Part shown: positions 6,451 through 14,108 of the stretch, piece by piece
Layout of the letters: every line of letters starts with the position of its first letter
Position numbering within the stretch: position 1 is the first letter of the stretch
From: Nitrospirales bacterium
GTDB taxonomy: Bacteria; Nitrospirota; Nitrospiria; Nitrospirales; UBA8639
NCBI GenBank assembly: GCA_021604265.1
Contig: BQIY01000005.1
Span: 1-17,961 of the forward strand
DNA length: 17,961 nucleotides
Direction of reading: 5' to 3'
The notes under the pieces: generated by a model
The model's database searches: none
What the model was told of the DNA's origin: nothing
The model's input: the letters and a program-made list of their open reading frames with translations, nothing else
Made by a program: the position numbers and the translations under genes

Positions 6451-6909
6451 TTATGGGTGCACCTTCTTTGTCGGGATCTCTCCAGTCGCCGATGGTTTCG
6501 TTTTTTGTTCGGACATGTTTGCGTTTTCCTTGTCTGTCGAGCCGGCATGAATACCTGATTCAGATTCGTGGGAAGTCTCATCGCGTCCGTGAAGCGCCAG
6601 ACGCTTTCCGCTTGTGCCGTCAATATGGACTTCTTTGACCTTTCCGTCTGCGTCCACCACTTCAATTTTCCACATGAGCGGACCGTGTTCTTTTTCGAGC
6701 TCGGCTTTAATCACAGTGCCGGGCTCCTCCTTGATCGCAGCTTGAACCGCTTGCTCAATGGAAATGTGTGCTGATTGAGCCATGTCGGTTTTCACTTGTT
6801 CATGGCTTTGAGCTGCGGGCGCAGTCCCGGAGGTGAGCATCATGATTCCCAGGCTGATGAGTAACGAGAGCATATGTCTTATTGGTCGAGCGTGACGTGA
6901 TGCATTCAT
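6451..6909 (-). CDS. Secreted PepSY-domain protein
   Basis: 152 residues with a Sec signal peptide (basic start, hydrophobic 13-30, probable cleavage near PAAQS at 31-35). A PepSY domain spans about 48-105: HISIEQAVQAAIKEEPGTVIKAELEKE, then WKIEVVDADGKVKEVHIDGTSGKRL. The tail (106-152) is charged and probably disordered. PepSY proteins are periplasmic modules linked to protease inhibition and, beside TonB receptors, to metal uptake. The ATG has AAGGAG 7 nt upstream. The 400-nt upstream region carries AraC-type direct repeats like those before the TonB receptor, the substrate-binding protein and tonB, plus a Fur-like box. It is therefore probably a co-regulated member of the same uptake set although separated from the receptor operon by that region. 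Confidence 0.82.
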   Translation of the reverse strand: MNASRHARPIRHMLSLLISLGIMMLTSGTAPAAQSHEQVKTDMAQSAHISIEQAVQAAIKEEPGTVIKAELEKEHGPLMWKIEVVDADGKVKEVHIDGTSGKRLALHGRDETSHESESGIHAGSTDKENANMSEQKTKPSATGEIPTKKVHP

Positions 6910-7001
6910 GACAATCTCCTTCTTATTGGAACGTGGGCATGGTGCAGTGAATTGGATGCCAGTATTCTCTGTATCTATTTCTAGCCTCTTTGAAGTGAAA
7001 C

Positions 7002-7043
7002 ATGTTGTTGATGAAACTCTTCATGGGGAACTCCAGGGAAGCT
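7002..7043 (-). promoter_or_regulatory. Possible degenerate AraC-type repeat pair upstream of the PepSY gene
   Basis: ATG-led units at 7002 (ATGTTGTTGATG) and 7023 (ATGGGGAACTCCAGGGAA) are 21 bp apart. The second matches the unit at 12926 at 13 of 21 positions; the first is weak. They lie 93 nt before the PepSY start. Spacing supports the call more than sequence does. Confidence 0.35.
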
Positions 7044-7121
7044 CTGTTGCAAAGTTCTAAAATGAAAGCTATGCCTCGCTGATTTGCGCCTTAAAAGAGC
7101 GTCATGTCTTTTCTGTTAAAT

Positions 7122-7140
7122 GATATAGGTTATCAATATC
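7122..7140. promoter_or_regulatory. Fur-box-like operator upstream of the PepSY gene
   Basis: GATATAGGTTATCAATATC matches the Fur consensus at 14 of 19 positions, with a second overlapping register (12 of 19) starting at 7130. It lies between the strong direct repeats (7173-7235) and the PepSY gene. Confidence 0.5.
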
Positions 7141-7172
7141 AATTTCATAATACTTGTGAGTGGCAGACTCGG

Positions 7173-7235
7173 CCATGTCATATGAAAGGAAAAACATGTT
7201 CAAATTCCAGAAGTACATGTGAAATATATGAAGTC
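7173..7235 (-). promoter_or_regulatory. Three tandem AraC-type half-sites, 21-bp period
   Basis: Units begin CCATGT (7173), ACATGT (7194) and ACATGT (7215), exactly 21 bp apart. The middle unit ACATGTTCAAATTCCAGA is identical at 17 of 18 positions to the one at 16749 upstream of tonB, about 9.5 kb away. The outer units keep ATGT and some downstream bases. The nearest gene they could serve is the PepSY gene at 6909 on the minus strand. Confidence 0.7.
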
Positions 7236-7316
7236 GGAGTATGAGAAGTTGAGGAAATGGGAAAGGAATTGAGTTGCTTAGACAAGGAAGGCCGTTGAGG
7301 TCTTGTCAGAACTGGC

Positions 7317-8099
7317 TCATGGTTGCCTGGTGATTCGAGGCTGCTGGTATTCCGAATATGAAGCTTTTTGTCGGGCTCGTTGTTCTCTGACGACCTGCAA
7401 TCTCCACAGCCACAGACCGCTCAGACTCATGATCAAGATGGCCAGACCCGGAATATTGAGGAGCGTCTTGTTAAATCCGAAGAAGTTGAGTTGATGAAAT
7501 TGCTTGACGAGAAAATGAACCTGCCGCCATGGACTTTCATCTTCGAGAATTTTTCCTGTGTGCCGGTCAAGGATGATCGTGGCTGGATCTGGTTCTCCAA
7601 AATTGACACGGATGGCTTCCAGGTTGATCGTGGTATTGTGAGGAATATACCATTCCATGGTGATGTTCGTGATTTGAGAGTCTGTCTTGATGTATTGTCG
7701 GGCGATCATTCCAGCAAGGTCAGAGGAAAGAGGGGAGAGGCGTTCGTTTGTGAGAGCATCAATGAGAATTGCCGATGGTGCCTGTTGGCCGGAGAGTCGA
7801 ACTTCATACAACAATCGGCCAAAGTCCTGATGGAGAATGACTTCTTCGATGGTTCGATCTGACGCAATGGGTTCATCCTTCAATTGCTTGAACAAGTCCT
7901 CCGGGGAAATCTGTGCGGACGACAACGGGGGAGCCGGTGCGACTCGGCCCACCCGTTCTTTGTATCCCTCCTCCCAGTACGTGAATCGCGCATTGGCCCA
8001 AAGCAGGCCTGTGATGACCATAAACAATAGAAACCCAACGGATGATAGGCCGATGATCCGGTGAGCTTTCCGAGACCATCGTTCATTTCCCCATAGCAT
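7317..8099 (-). CDS. PepSY-associated TM protein, third gene of the receptor operon
   Basis: 260 residues. The N-terminus MLWGNERWSRKAHRIIGL has His13 just before TM1 (about 17-36). A periplasmic region of about 175 residues follows with PepSY-like strands (TIEEVILHQDFGRLLYEVRL, then PATIILDRHTGKIL), then FLVKQFHQLNFFG and TM2 (about 211-231, LAILIMSLSGLWLW). PepSY-TM proteins near TonB receptors (FoxB/PiuB-like) are inner-membrane proteins implicated in reductive iron release, but those usually have more helices; this two-helix form keeps only some histidines (13, and one before TM2), so reductase activity is unproven. It starts 9 nt after the DUF4198 gene without a clear Shine-Dalgarno, suggesting translational coupling. 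Confidence 0.8.
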   Translation of the reverse strand: MLWGNERWSRKAHRIIGLSSVGFLLFMVITGLLWANARFTYWEEGYKERVGRVAPAPPLSSAQISPEDLFKQLKDEPIASDRTIEEVILHQDFGRLLYEVRLSGQQAPSAILIDALTNERLSPLSSDLAGMIARQYIKTDSQITNITMEWYIPHNTTINLEAIRVNFGEPDPATIILDRHTGKILEDESPWRQVHFLVKQFHQLNFFGFNKTLLNIPGLAILIMSLSGLWLWRLQVVREQRARQKASYSEYQQPRITRQP

Positions 8100-8108
8100 C
8101 GGATCGAG

Positions 8109-8912
8109 CTATTTTTGTTGCGATTCGGCAACGTGAATGGTGAGAGTGGCTCGATGCCGAATCGCCTCGTATGGTTGATCTTGAAATGTCCCAGGCGTTT
8201 TTTCCAGATTTACATAATCAATGACATACGTTCCTGGCCAGATTGGAGTAAAGTTCGTCACGCCTGAATTGTTGGTCTCTAATTCTTTACTCCATCCATT
8301 GGGCGCATAGGCGACCGGTTTCGCCTTGGCGAGTGGCTGTCCTTTAAAGATGACTTGAAGTTCCATTTTCTCATTCACGGTCAGCGAGTCGGATGACTTG
8401 GATGAAGCCGGCTGACTGGGGACAATATCTAGCTGCAGCGTTTCGGCTGTCTGTGTGTGACGTTCTGATGACACAGGGGCTACCGCGATTGAAAATTGTG
8501 TGCGGGCATAAAACATTGGTTTATAGTGCATGCCAATACTGGGGTAGGGCGTCCCGTCTCGCACGGGTTCGTCTTGATCAATTGCCATAAGATTATACCT
8601 GCCGGGATTGTTCAGTTTGACGGGTATGCGAAAGTAGTTGGTTTCTTGTGTCATCGTTAATGCACGCTTGTTTCCGTTCGGTTCGATCAGCCAAGAATGC
8701 AAGCCTTTGCGTTCATCCAATCGTCCTCCAGTCCGTTCTTTGAGTGATTCCTGATATTCCCCAAAATAGGCTTTGACGACCGTTGGTTGATTTGGTGGAA
8801 GAGCGGATGGACTTTCAATCCAGACAAAATGGGCAGACGTATTGGTGGCTGAAAGTACGAGTCCTAAAAGTAATGCCGTGAAGCCCGTGAAGGTTTTATG
8901 TGTGTGTACCAT
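8109..8912 (-). CDS. DUF4198-type periplasmic protein of a metal-uptake operon
   Basis: 267 residues with a signal peptide (hydrophobic 9-21, cleavage predicted after SAT-NTSA at Ala27). The mature protein would start His28-Phe-Val-Trp-Ile-Glu, the N-terminal His and HFVWIE pattern common in DUF4198/NikK-like periplasmic proteins, which are proposed to bind metal. The body is beta-rich with GYEV-type sandwich strands and ends in TLTIHVAES. The ATG has AAGGAG 6-7 nt upstream. It is the middle gene of receptor (27 nt upstream), DUF4198 and PepSY-TM (9 nt downstream), an arrangement often seen for TonB-linked metal uptake. A role in handing the substrate or metal from the receptor to the inner membrane is inferred. 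Confidence 0.8.
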   Translation of the reverse strand: MVHTHKTFTGFTALLLGLVLSATNTSAHFVWIESPSALPPNQPTVVKAYFGEYQESLKERTGGRLDERKGLHSWLIEPNGNKRALTMTQETNYFRIPVKLNNPGRYNLMAIDQDEPVRDGTPYPSIGMHYKPMFYARTQFSIAVAPVSSERHTQTAETLQLDIVPSQPASSKSSDSLTVNEKMELQVIFKGQPLAKAKPVAYAPNGWSKELETNNSGVTNFTPIWPGTYVIDYVNLEKTPGTFQDQPYEAIRHRATLTIHVAESQQK

Positions 8913-8939
8913 GACCGTCTCCTTCCGATTACGTGAGAG

Positions 8940-11048
8940 TTAAAAATCAAGCGAAATGCCGCCATAGAACACTCTGGTTAAGCCCGGAATAATTCCATTG
9001 ACGAATGCCTGACGCCGAATTCGATACTTTTCATTAGTAATGTTGGTCACGCCCGCAAAGAGGTTCATGTCTCCTGCGAAGGTATTGGGAATGCCGAAGT
9101 CCAGTCGCAAATTGGTGACATGATAGGAGGGTAATTGTCCGTTGCTTCCGTCCGCAGTTTCTTGAACGGTATTGGCTGCATCGGCAAATTGTTCATCCAC
9201 AAAGGTTCCATCCATTTGGATTCTGGCCAGACCCAGACTGGTATCAATGGCATAGGAGACAGCCCAGTTAAAAAGTAATTCTGGTGCGCTAGGCAGTTCA
9301 TTTCCCTTATTGGTCCCAGTTAAAAATTCGGTCTCGAGAAGTGTGGCATTAAAGTTCGCGTTCAATCCGTGCCATGGTCCTGCATTGATGGTTCCTTCGA
9401 TTCCTCGATGTCTGGTTTTTTGCGCATTCGTGAGGATGCCGGCTTCTTCAATGATTTGGTTGTCGAAATTAATCCAAAATCCGGTTCCTTCGATGAACAC
9501 TAAATCACTGATGCTAGAGCGAAATCCCAGTTCATAATTGTTGCTGGTTTCAACACCAAGATCATTGGCTGTTCCGGATATAGGATCAGTGGCCTCACTA
9601 AAAGTTGGAGGTTGAAAGTTTCTGGAATAATTCCCAAAGACTTCAATGCCCAGGGGGAGGTGATAGAGCAACCCAATGCCTCCAACAACTTCTTCGGTCG
9701 TCAAGCTGCCGCTTCCACCGCCGACGTCGGCTCTCAGCCCAATCTCTCGTTCTTGCGTGAACCGTTCAAAGCGGATGCCTGGTGAAACAATCAGCCCTTG
9801 AATAGGTTCTAACTTGGCGGTAGTAAAGACTGTTCCGGCTAGAGTGGATAACTCAGCCTCTCGGTCTATGGTTCCATTTCTAGCGTCAGGAGTTGTCCCT
9901 AGACGGACAATATCTTCTTGCTCTTCAAAGTGGATTTTTCCGCCACCAATGATGCTGACTCGACTATTCGGAGACCATTCCAGGGTAGGTCTGATTCCCA
10001 TTACAAAGAAGTCACGGAGAAATTGTGAGTTGCCTGTTGCCGTAGCATCTGGGCCATCCGCAATAAACCAATCACGTTGAAACGAATTGGTATAGGTCAT
10101 GGCATCAAACTTCAGGTCCTTAGAGATGGGTTGGATCAGTCGAAAATAGCCAGACCATCGACGTCCAAAGAACTGGTCGTTCGATCGCTGACTTTGTTTT
10201 GGATTATCTTTGAACTGAGCGGCCGACAAGCCGCCAGGGGTATCTGTTTCTTCGACATATCCGCTCAGGCGAAGATCGGCTTGTCCGCTATGGCCAACGG
10301 GAAAGGTAAAGCGCACCGCCACGTCATTGAGTTGGATGTCAGTATTTTCCCTGACCAGCCTCCCGGTATTATTGGTGTACTGAAATTGCACCCCGGTTTC
10401 ATTGAACGTGTTCCCATAAGAAACGGTTGAAGAAAATTGTTCGCCGGCACGTATTGTTTCACGAATGTTGATCTCTTGAGTCAGCGGAGGACGGTACGTG
10501 ATGTAATTAATCACGCCGCCAACGGTGTTGGGTCCATACAAGGCCGATGCACCTCCTCTGAGGATTTCAATCTGCTCAATCTGCTCGATTGGGACATTAA
10601 AGTATGCGGATGCGGCTCCATACACAGCCGGTTGGATGGGGGCCCCGTCAAGCAAGAGCAAGACATTTTCACTTCGGTTTGGATTCATGCCTCGAATCCC
10701 GATATTGGGACGTAGTCCGCGGCCATACTCGTCGGGTGCATGAATGCCGGGAACTCTTCGGAGAATTTCAACGGTACTAATAGGTTTAAAGACCTCGATG
10801 GCTTCCTTCGTAACCACCGTGGCGGCTCCAGGGTGTTCTTTCAATTCTTGGGGCTTGGCTTTGACTGTAATTTCTTTCAACTTGACCTTGACGTCTTCTT
10901 CGGCATCAGACGTGGTATTTTTCTCCGCATGGGAATCGATGGCTGTTGCGGCTTTGATGATAGTGAGTGTAGGGAAGATTGAAAGAAACATTCCTGTGCA
11001 CGCAAGGCATAAAAGCGGGCGCGGCACCATGTTTGGCCATTGGATCAT
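8940..11048 (-). CDS. TonB-dependent outer-membrane receptor, FecA-like
   Basis: 702 residues. A signal sequence (hydrophobic 11-31, cleavage near 34-36) is followed by a short linker with a candidate TonB box, EITVKA (59-64). The plug domain (about 70-185) holds VVTKEAIE, VPGIHAPDEYGRGLRPNIGIRGMNPNRS, LLLLDGAPIQP and the EILRGGASALYGPNTVGGVINY motif. The rest is a beta-barrel ending in GISLDF with a C-terminal Phe for BAM recognition. GRGLRPNIGIRG with the DGAPIQP loop resembles the ferric-dicitrate (FecA) branch; there is no N-terminal signalling domain and no FecIR nearby, so control must come from elsewhere. The ATG has AAAGGAG 7 nt upstream. It leads an operon with DUF4198 and PepSY-TM genes. 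The substrate is not determined: a ferric chelate is most likely, other metal chelates are possible. Confidence 0.95.
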   Translation of the reverse strand: MIQWPNMVPRPLLCLACTGMFLSIFPTLTIIKAATAIDSHAEKNTTSDAEEDVKVKLKEITVKAKPQELKEHPGAATVVTKEAIEVFKPISTVEILRRVPGIHAPDEYGRGLRPNIGIRGMNPNRSENVLLLLDGAPIQPAVYGAASAYFNVPIEQIEQIEILRGGASALYGPNTVGGVINYITYRPPLTQEINIRETIRAGEQFSSTVSYGNTFNETGVQFQYTNNTGRLVRENTDIQLNDVAVRFTFPVGHSGQADLRLSGYVEETDTPGGLSAAQFKDNPKQSQRSNDQFFGRRWSGYFRLIQPISKDLKFDAMTYTNSFQRDWFIADGPDATATGNSQFLRDFFVMGIRPTLEWSPNSRVSIIGGGKIHFEEQEDIVRLGTTPDARNGTIDREAELSTLAGTVFTTAKLEPIQGLIVSPGIRFERFTQEREIGLRADVGGGSGSLTTEEVVGGIGLLYHLPLGIEVFGNYSRNFQPPTFSEATDPISGTANDLGVETSNNYELGFRSSISDLVFIEGTGFWINFDNQIIEEAGILTNAQKTRHRGIEGTINAGPWHGLNANFNATLLETEFLTGTNKGNELPSAPELLFNWAVSYAIDTSLGLARIQMDGTFVDEQFADAANTVQETADGSNGQLPSYHVTNLRLDFGIPNTFAGDMNLFAGVTNITNEKYRIRRQAFVNGIIPGLTRVFYGGISLDF

Positions 11049-11094
11049 TCGTGGCTCCTTTTACTGAAATGAGAAAGATGAGAATCTTGAGAAA

Positions 11095-11129
11095 ACGATA
11101 CTTCCTATCTTGCTGATTAACGGTATCGT
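11095..11129. repeat. Inverted repeat in the leader region of the receptor gene
   Basis: ACGATAC (11095-11101) and GTATCGT (11123-11129) are perfect 7-bp arms around a 21-nt loop, 47 nt upstream of the receptor start. They could form a leader stem-loop or a spaced operator; no further evidence. Confidence 0.3.
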
Positions 11130-11204
11130 GTTGATGTGATGACTGCACGCAGACTTGGAATGAAAACGGAACGTATGAATACACGAACTCAAGTGAGAAG
11201 AGGA

Positions 11205-11245
11205 ATGTTCAAAATCCGGAAATAGATGCGGAAATGCCAGAAAGG
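11205..11245 (-). promoter_or_regulatory. Two tandem AraC-type half-sites upstream of the receptor operon
   Basis: ATGTTCAAAATCCGGAAA (11205) and ATGCGGAAATGCCAGAAA (11226) are exactly 21 bp apart and match the ATG-NN-N-AA-NT-CC-R-GAA pattern seen before tonB and the PepSY gene. They lie 157 nt upstream of the receptor start with the same orientation relative to the gene. A possible degenerate third unit starts near 11183. Confidence 0.65.
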
Positions 11246-11660
11246 ATTATTTACGAAAAGACGTGTGCAGTTTATTCGATGACGAAGAATGGCGCGGTTC
11301 ATTACGGTGAAATTTGAGCAAGACGAGCGGCGACGATTGATGCCGGCAGCGTATCGGCTTCCTGACTCTTCAGCCAACATGTTTGTGCCGGTTTATTGAT
11401 TCACGTGAATTGTCAGAAGAGTCGTTAATTCATTATTTCCATACGGGTAAAACTGGGCATATCCAGATACCTATGAAGGAGACTGCGATGAAGATGAGGG
11501 ACAACGTCAGGCTGATGACGGTCGCAGCCTCTCCTGTAACAAAGATGTTTGGTGACTTCATGGATGGGAGGTTCTTGGTGATGTGTATGTTGGAATCAAA
11601 CGGAAATTTGAGTCGCATGACCGTTGGATTTTTACAAATTTTGTTGCGGGGAAAACGCGT

Positions 11661-11722
11661 AGGCATTGAGTATGCCTCAACAAGGAGTCACAACTCTGTT
11701 GAAGAGTTGCGACTCCTTGTTG
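11661..11722 (-). terminator. Two adjacent stem-loops directly after the substrate-binding-protein gene
   Basis: CAACAAGGAGTC and CAACTCT (11678-11689, 11691-11697) pair with AGAGTTG and GACTCCTTGTTG (11703-11709, 11711-11722): 19 bp with one mismatch and a 5-nt loop. AGGCAT (11661-11666) and ATGCCT (11672-11677) form a second small stem immediately beyond. On the minus strand the large hairpin starts 4 nt after the stop of the gene at 11727. No T run follows, so it is a terminator of unusual type, or a 3'-end stabiliser. Confidence 0.6.
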
Positions 11723-11726
11723 TTGA

Positions 11727-12836
11727 TTACCGCAATCCGACTTCTTCTATCAGCGTCATCGTCGGGTCGTGTAGTTCACTCAGTTGGCCAAGCGGAACAG
11801 TTGCGGCGCGAAAACTTGCTCGTGTTGGCAAAACGTCGTTGATTCGAACTTCTGGGTTGAGTGGATATTCTTTATTCATATCCGCAAACATTTCTTGTCC
11901 CTCGGAAGAGGCCAAAAACGCCACGAGCTGCTGAGCCTCTTTGACATGTTTCGCTGGCTTCGTAATGGCAACTCCAGCCACATTGAGGATCGCTCCCATC
12001 CCTCCTTCTTGTTGATCAGGCATGAGTGTCGCAATTGGGGCTTTGGGCTCTTCCGCTAATTGTCGATAGACATAATAATGATTCACAAGGCCTAGGGCGA
12101 CCTCGCCTCGTGCGACGGCTTTGACGAGTTGTGAGCTCTTTCCGTAGACGTGGTTTTCCGCGTTGGTTTTGAGTCCGGTCAAAAATTTTCGGGTGACATC
12201 GTCCCCATGTGCGGCTTTAATTACCGACACTCCAGAGCGCAGGTACTCGCTGCCGGCGTTCTCTATCGCAATCTTCCCTTTCCATTGCGGGTCGGCCAGA
12301 TTGAGAATGGATTGAATCTTTTCAGGTTTCACCATCGTGGTGTTATAGACCACGACGTAAAACCTTCCAGATAATCCAAGCCAGCTATTGTCTTCGGCAC
12401 GATACGGTGCTGGAATATTACTCAAAGTATTTTTTACATTTGATGGAGGGCGAGACTCCGCTCCTTTGTCCGATGAATGCGCTTGAATGGCATCCGAGGA
12501 CGCAAGGGGTTGGAACAATCCGAGTTGTCGAGCCCGTTCGAGTCCTGTCGCATCATTGGTAATGAGCACATCGGCTGGTGTGTTCTCGCCTTCGGCCTTG
12601 AGCCGGTTTACGAGTTCGGTCGTTTTCGACGTCAGAAGCTGAACCTGAATTCCCGTTTGGTCTGTAAAGCGGTCTAGAACTGGTTGAATCAATCGCTCGG
12701 CTCGTCCTGAGTACACCACAAGCGAGTCAGCAGACTGCACGATCCCAGGAGTGAGAGTAGAGAGGAGTAAGCCTAGTCCGCAAAGAAAAGCGGAAAGAGC
12801 AGACGAACGTGATTGTATGGGACTCAAGTGTTTCAC
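11727..12836 (-). CDS. Fe(III)-type ABC transporter substrate-binding protein (FbpA/FutA-like), no adjacent permease
   Basis: 369 residues with a signal peptide (hydrophobic 13-33, cleavage near VQSA, residue 36). The mature protein starts DSLVVYSGRAERLIQPVL, typical of ferric-iron binders; PADVLITNDATGLERARQLGLFQP and the paired tyrosines 254-255 in VNHYYVYRQL fit the iron-binding Tyr pair of FbpA/FutA. The C-terminus (AVTKPAKH..AQQLVAFLASSEGQEMFADMNKEYPL type) also matches. GTG (12834-12836) is the start, with AAAGGA 8 nt upstream. No fbpB/fbpC permease or ATPase gene follows; a strong hairpin ends the unit. It may serve a remote permease or act in periplasmic iron capture. Four tandem AraC-type half-sites lie directly upstream, linking it to the receptor and tonB. 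Confidence 0.9.
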   Translation of the reverse strand: MKHLSPIQSRSSALSAFLCGLGLLLSTLTPGIVQSADSLVVYSGRAERLIQPVLDRFTDQTGIQVQLLTSKTTELVNRLKAEGENTPADVLITNDATGLERARQLGLFQPLASSDAIQAHSSDKGAESRPPSNVKNTLSNIPAPYRAEDNSWLGLSGRFYVVVYNTTMVKPEKIQSILNLADPQWKGKIAIENAGSEYLRSGVSVIKAAHGDDVTRKFLTGLKTNAENHVYGKSSQLVKAVARGEVALGLVNHYYVYRQLAEEPKAPIATLMPDQQEGGMGAILNVAGVAITKPAKHVKEAQQLVAFLASSEGQEMFADMNKEYPLNPEVRINDVLPTRASFRAATVPLGQLSELHDPTMTLIEEVGLR

Positions 12837-12901
12837 AATATGTTCCTTTCAGTGAGATTGAAAAAGTTTGAGTGACCATACTGCATTTGTATCATGTCGA
12901 A

Positions 12902-12976
12902 ACATGCTCAATGGCTGGAATTCGCATGCGAATTTTCCGGGAAACTATGTGAATTACAGGGAAATCTTATGTGAAG
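12902..12976 (-). promoter_or_regulatory. Four tandem AraC-type half-sites upstream of the substrate-binding-protein gene
   Basis: ATG-led units occur at 12904, 12926, 12947 and 12969 (steps of 22, 21 and 22 bp): ATGCTCAATGGCTGGAA, ATGCGAATTTTCCGGGAAA, ATGTGAATTACAGGGAAA and a shorter ATGTGAAGG. The second and third are the clearest. The array starts 66 nt before the GTG start and has the same orientation as the arrays at 7173, 11205 and 16749. Confidence 0.65.
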
Positions 12977-13072
12977 GAGATAGTGGAAGAGGCATCAAGC
13001 CAAGACGTAGACCCATGAAATGTTGCTCAGCAATTCTCTAATGATGGTGGGTAAGAATTCGCTAACAGACTT

Positions 13073-13618
13073 CTAATGAATTCTTTGCATTTTCTTGACG
13101 ATATTCCCTGTGCGAATTGTGCCGGAGCGAACGACTTTTGTATTGATGCCGCGGAGTTGAAGTATTTTTCCTATTGGAGAATTGACGAGTTTCACGGCTT
13201 CCAGGCCAAATCGTGTCGAAAATTTTTTGCAGCCGGTGAGAGGTTGATCGGTCACTTCGATGATGGCCGTGCCTAAGGCTAATTGGGTTCCGGGTGGAAC
13301 ATTGTCTACGCTTAGGTCAAAGTCTACATACAGCTGATTGCCTGCGAGCGGCCAACGATGTTGGTTGCCGGCGACGAGCGCGATCACTCTGGAGTTCATG
13401 ATCGTGATCTGAGTATGAGGATGAGCCAAGCCGTTTTTCGTGCGAGAACTTCCGCGGATTTTCCAATTATCACCCACGAGTCCGGCGGTGACATCCAGCG
13501 CTCCGCTTGTCAAGACTTCCCGTGTGCCTTTCTCCGGCCGTCTGACAATCATGTGCAACAGCCCGTCATTCTGGGGTGATTGTCGAATATGATCTAAGTC
13601 TGTTTCGAAGTCGGACAT
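13073..13618 (-). CDS. MOSC-domain protein
   Basis: 181 residues, covering a single MOSC domain: GALDVTAGLVGDNWKIRG (39-56), TQITIMNSRVIALVAG (69-84), AGNQLYVDFDLSVDNVPPGTQLALGTAIIEVT and the conserved cysteine Cys130 in PLTGCKKF. MOSC domains (MoCo sulfurase C-terminal type) are sulfur carriers delivering sulfur to molybdenum or other metal centres; free-standing ones such as YiiM/YuaD act with molybdopterin or N-hydroxylated substrates. There is no signal peptide, so it is cytoplasmic. No strong Shine-Dalgarno precedes the ATG. It is followed by a 236-nt gap holding the repeats of the next gene, so it is probably its own unit; a link to iron uptake is not evident. Confidence 0.85.
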   Translation of the reverse strand: MSDFETDLDHIRQSPQNDGLLHMIVRRPEKGTREVLTSGALDVTAGLVGDNWKIRGSSRTKNGLAHPHTQITIMNSRVIALVAGNQHRWPLAGNQLYVDFDLSVDNVPPGTQLALGTAIIEVTDQPLTGCKKFSTRFGLEAVKLVNSPIGKILQLRGINTKVVRSGTIRTGNIVKKMQRIH

Positions 13619-13812
13619 TTGTGTGAGAATTCTTCAGCCGGTTCACGTTCATCGAAGACGTGGGTGACCGAGAGTGTTTGAAAATTGTGCAGCGGGTTCT
13701 GTCATTATTCGTATCTAAGACATTGTAGCCTCAACGCACTACGTGTTGTCTACAGAAAAACAGTTGCAACTTTTCCCCGATCATAGAGGAATTAATCTGA
13801 GGAGAATAAACG

Positions 13813-13872
13813 ATGTATCTTTTGTGGTTGAAAGACTACAACACGTCTTGGTTTCTACAACGTGTCTGCTGA
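13813..13872 (+). CDS. Possible 19-residue peptide with strong ribosome site
   Basis: ATG 13813 is preceded by GAGGAG at good spacing and encodes MYLLWLKDYNTSWFLQRVC before TGA. It is aromatic-rich (two Trp, one Phe, two Tyr) and could be a leader peptide or a small membrane-associated peptide, but no gene follows on the plus strand before the terminator at 14007. A 9-bp inverted repeat (ACGTGTTGT 13741-13749, ACAACACGT 13838-13846) spans the upstream part. Unverified. Confidence 0.25.
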   Translation: MYLLWLKDYNTSWFLQRVC

Positions 13873-14006
13873 AGTGTAACCGTCGGATTCGTTTTGAGTT
13901 GCGTGGTGGTCGAATTATGAAGAATGGTATTATTTAAGCTTAGATTGTCTGAAGTTCATCCGAGCGATTTTGCTGTGGGAAATTTCTTTCGGGTTAGGAA
14001 TAAAAC

Positions 14007-14046
14007 AAGACGAGGCGGTCATGGGTTACCTAGTCCGTCTCGTCTT
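14007..14046 (-). terminator. Rho-independent terminator of the tonB-exbBD operon
   Basis: AAGACGAGGCGG (14007-14018) pairs with CCGTCTCGTCTT (14035-14046), 12 bp with one G-U wobble. On the minus strand it is followed by GTTTTATT, 62 nt after the exbD stop. It is also followed by T residues on the plus strand. Confidence 0.8.
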
Positions 14047-14108
14047 TGTATATCGATGTTTTTATCCGTGTATGACTTTGTCTCGTTCCTTACCGTTTCC
14101 GTTTAAAA

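Larger units (their letters stand above)
13619..14108. other. Gap between MOSC gene and exbD
   Basis: Contains only the possible 19-residue peptide and the terminator hairpin listed separately. No other gene, repeat family or AraC-type half-site seen. Confidence 0.5.

Noticed and set aside
7368..7862. 164-codon plus-strand frame opposite the PepSY-TM gene
   Set aside because: Antisense shadow; the minus-strand frame has the domain signatures and operon context.
11074..11092. Fur-like sequence upstream of the receptor (around GATGAGAATCTTGAG)
   Set aside because: Only about 9 of 14 positions match the 7-1-7 form, no better than expected by chance.
11433..11666. Minus-strand 77-codon frame ending in a hydrophobic helix (ISLTLSLIFIAVSFIGIWI)
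   Set aside because: No Shine-Dalgarno at any start, an N-terminus unlike a protein, and it sits between a hairpin and the receptor promoter elements; a chance hydrophobic frame is as likely.
11383..11934. 183-codon plus-strand frame across the hairpin
   Set aside because: It overlaps the C-terminus of the substrate-binding protein on the other strand and crosses the stem-loops; no domain is seen.
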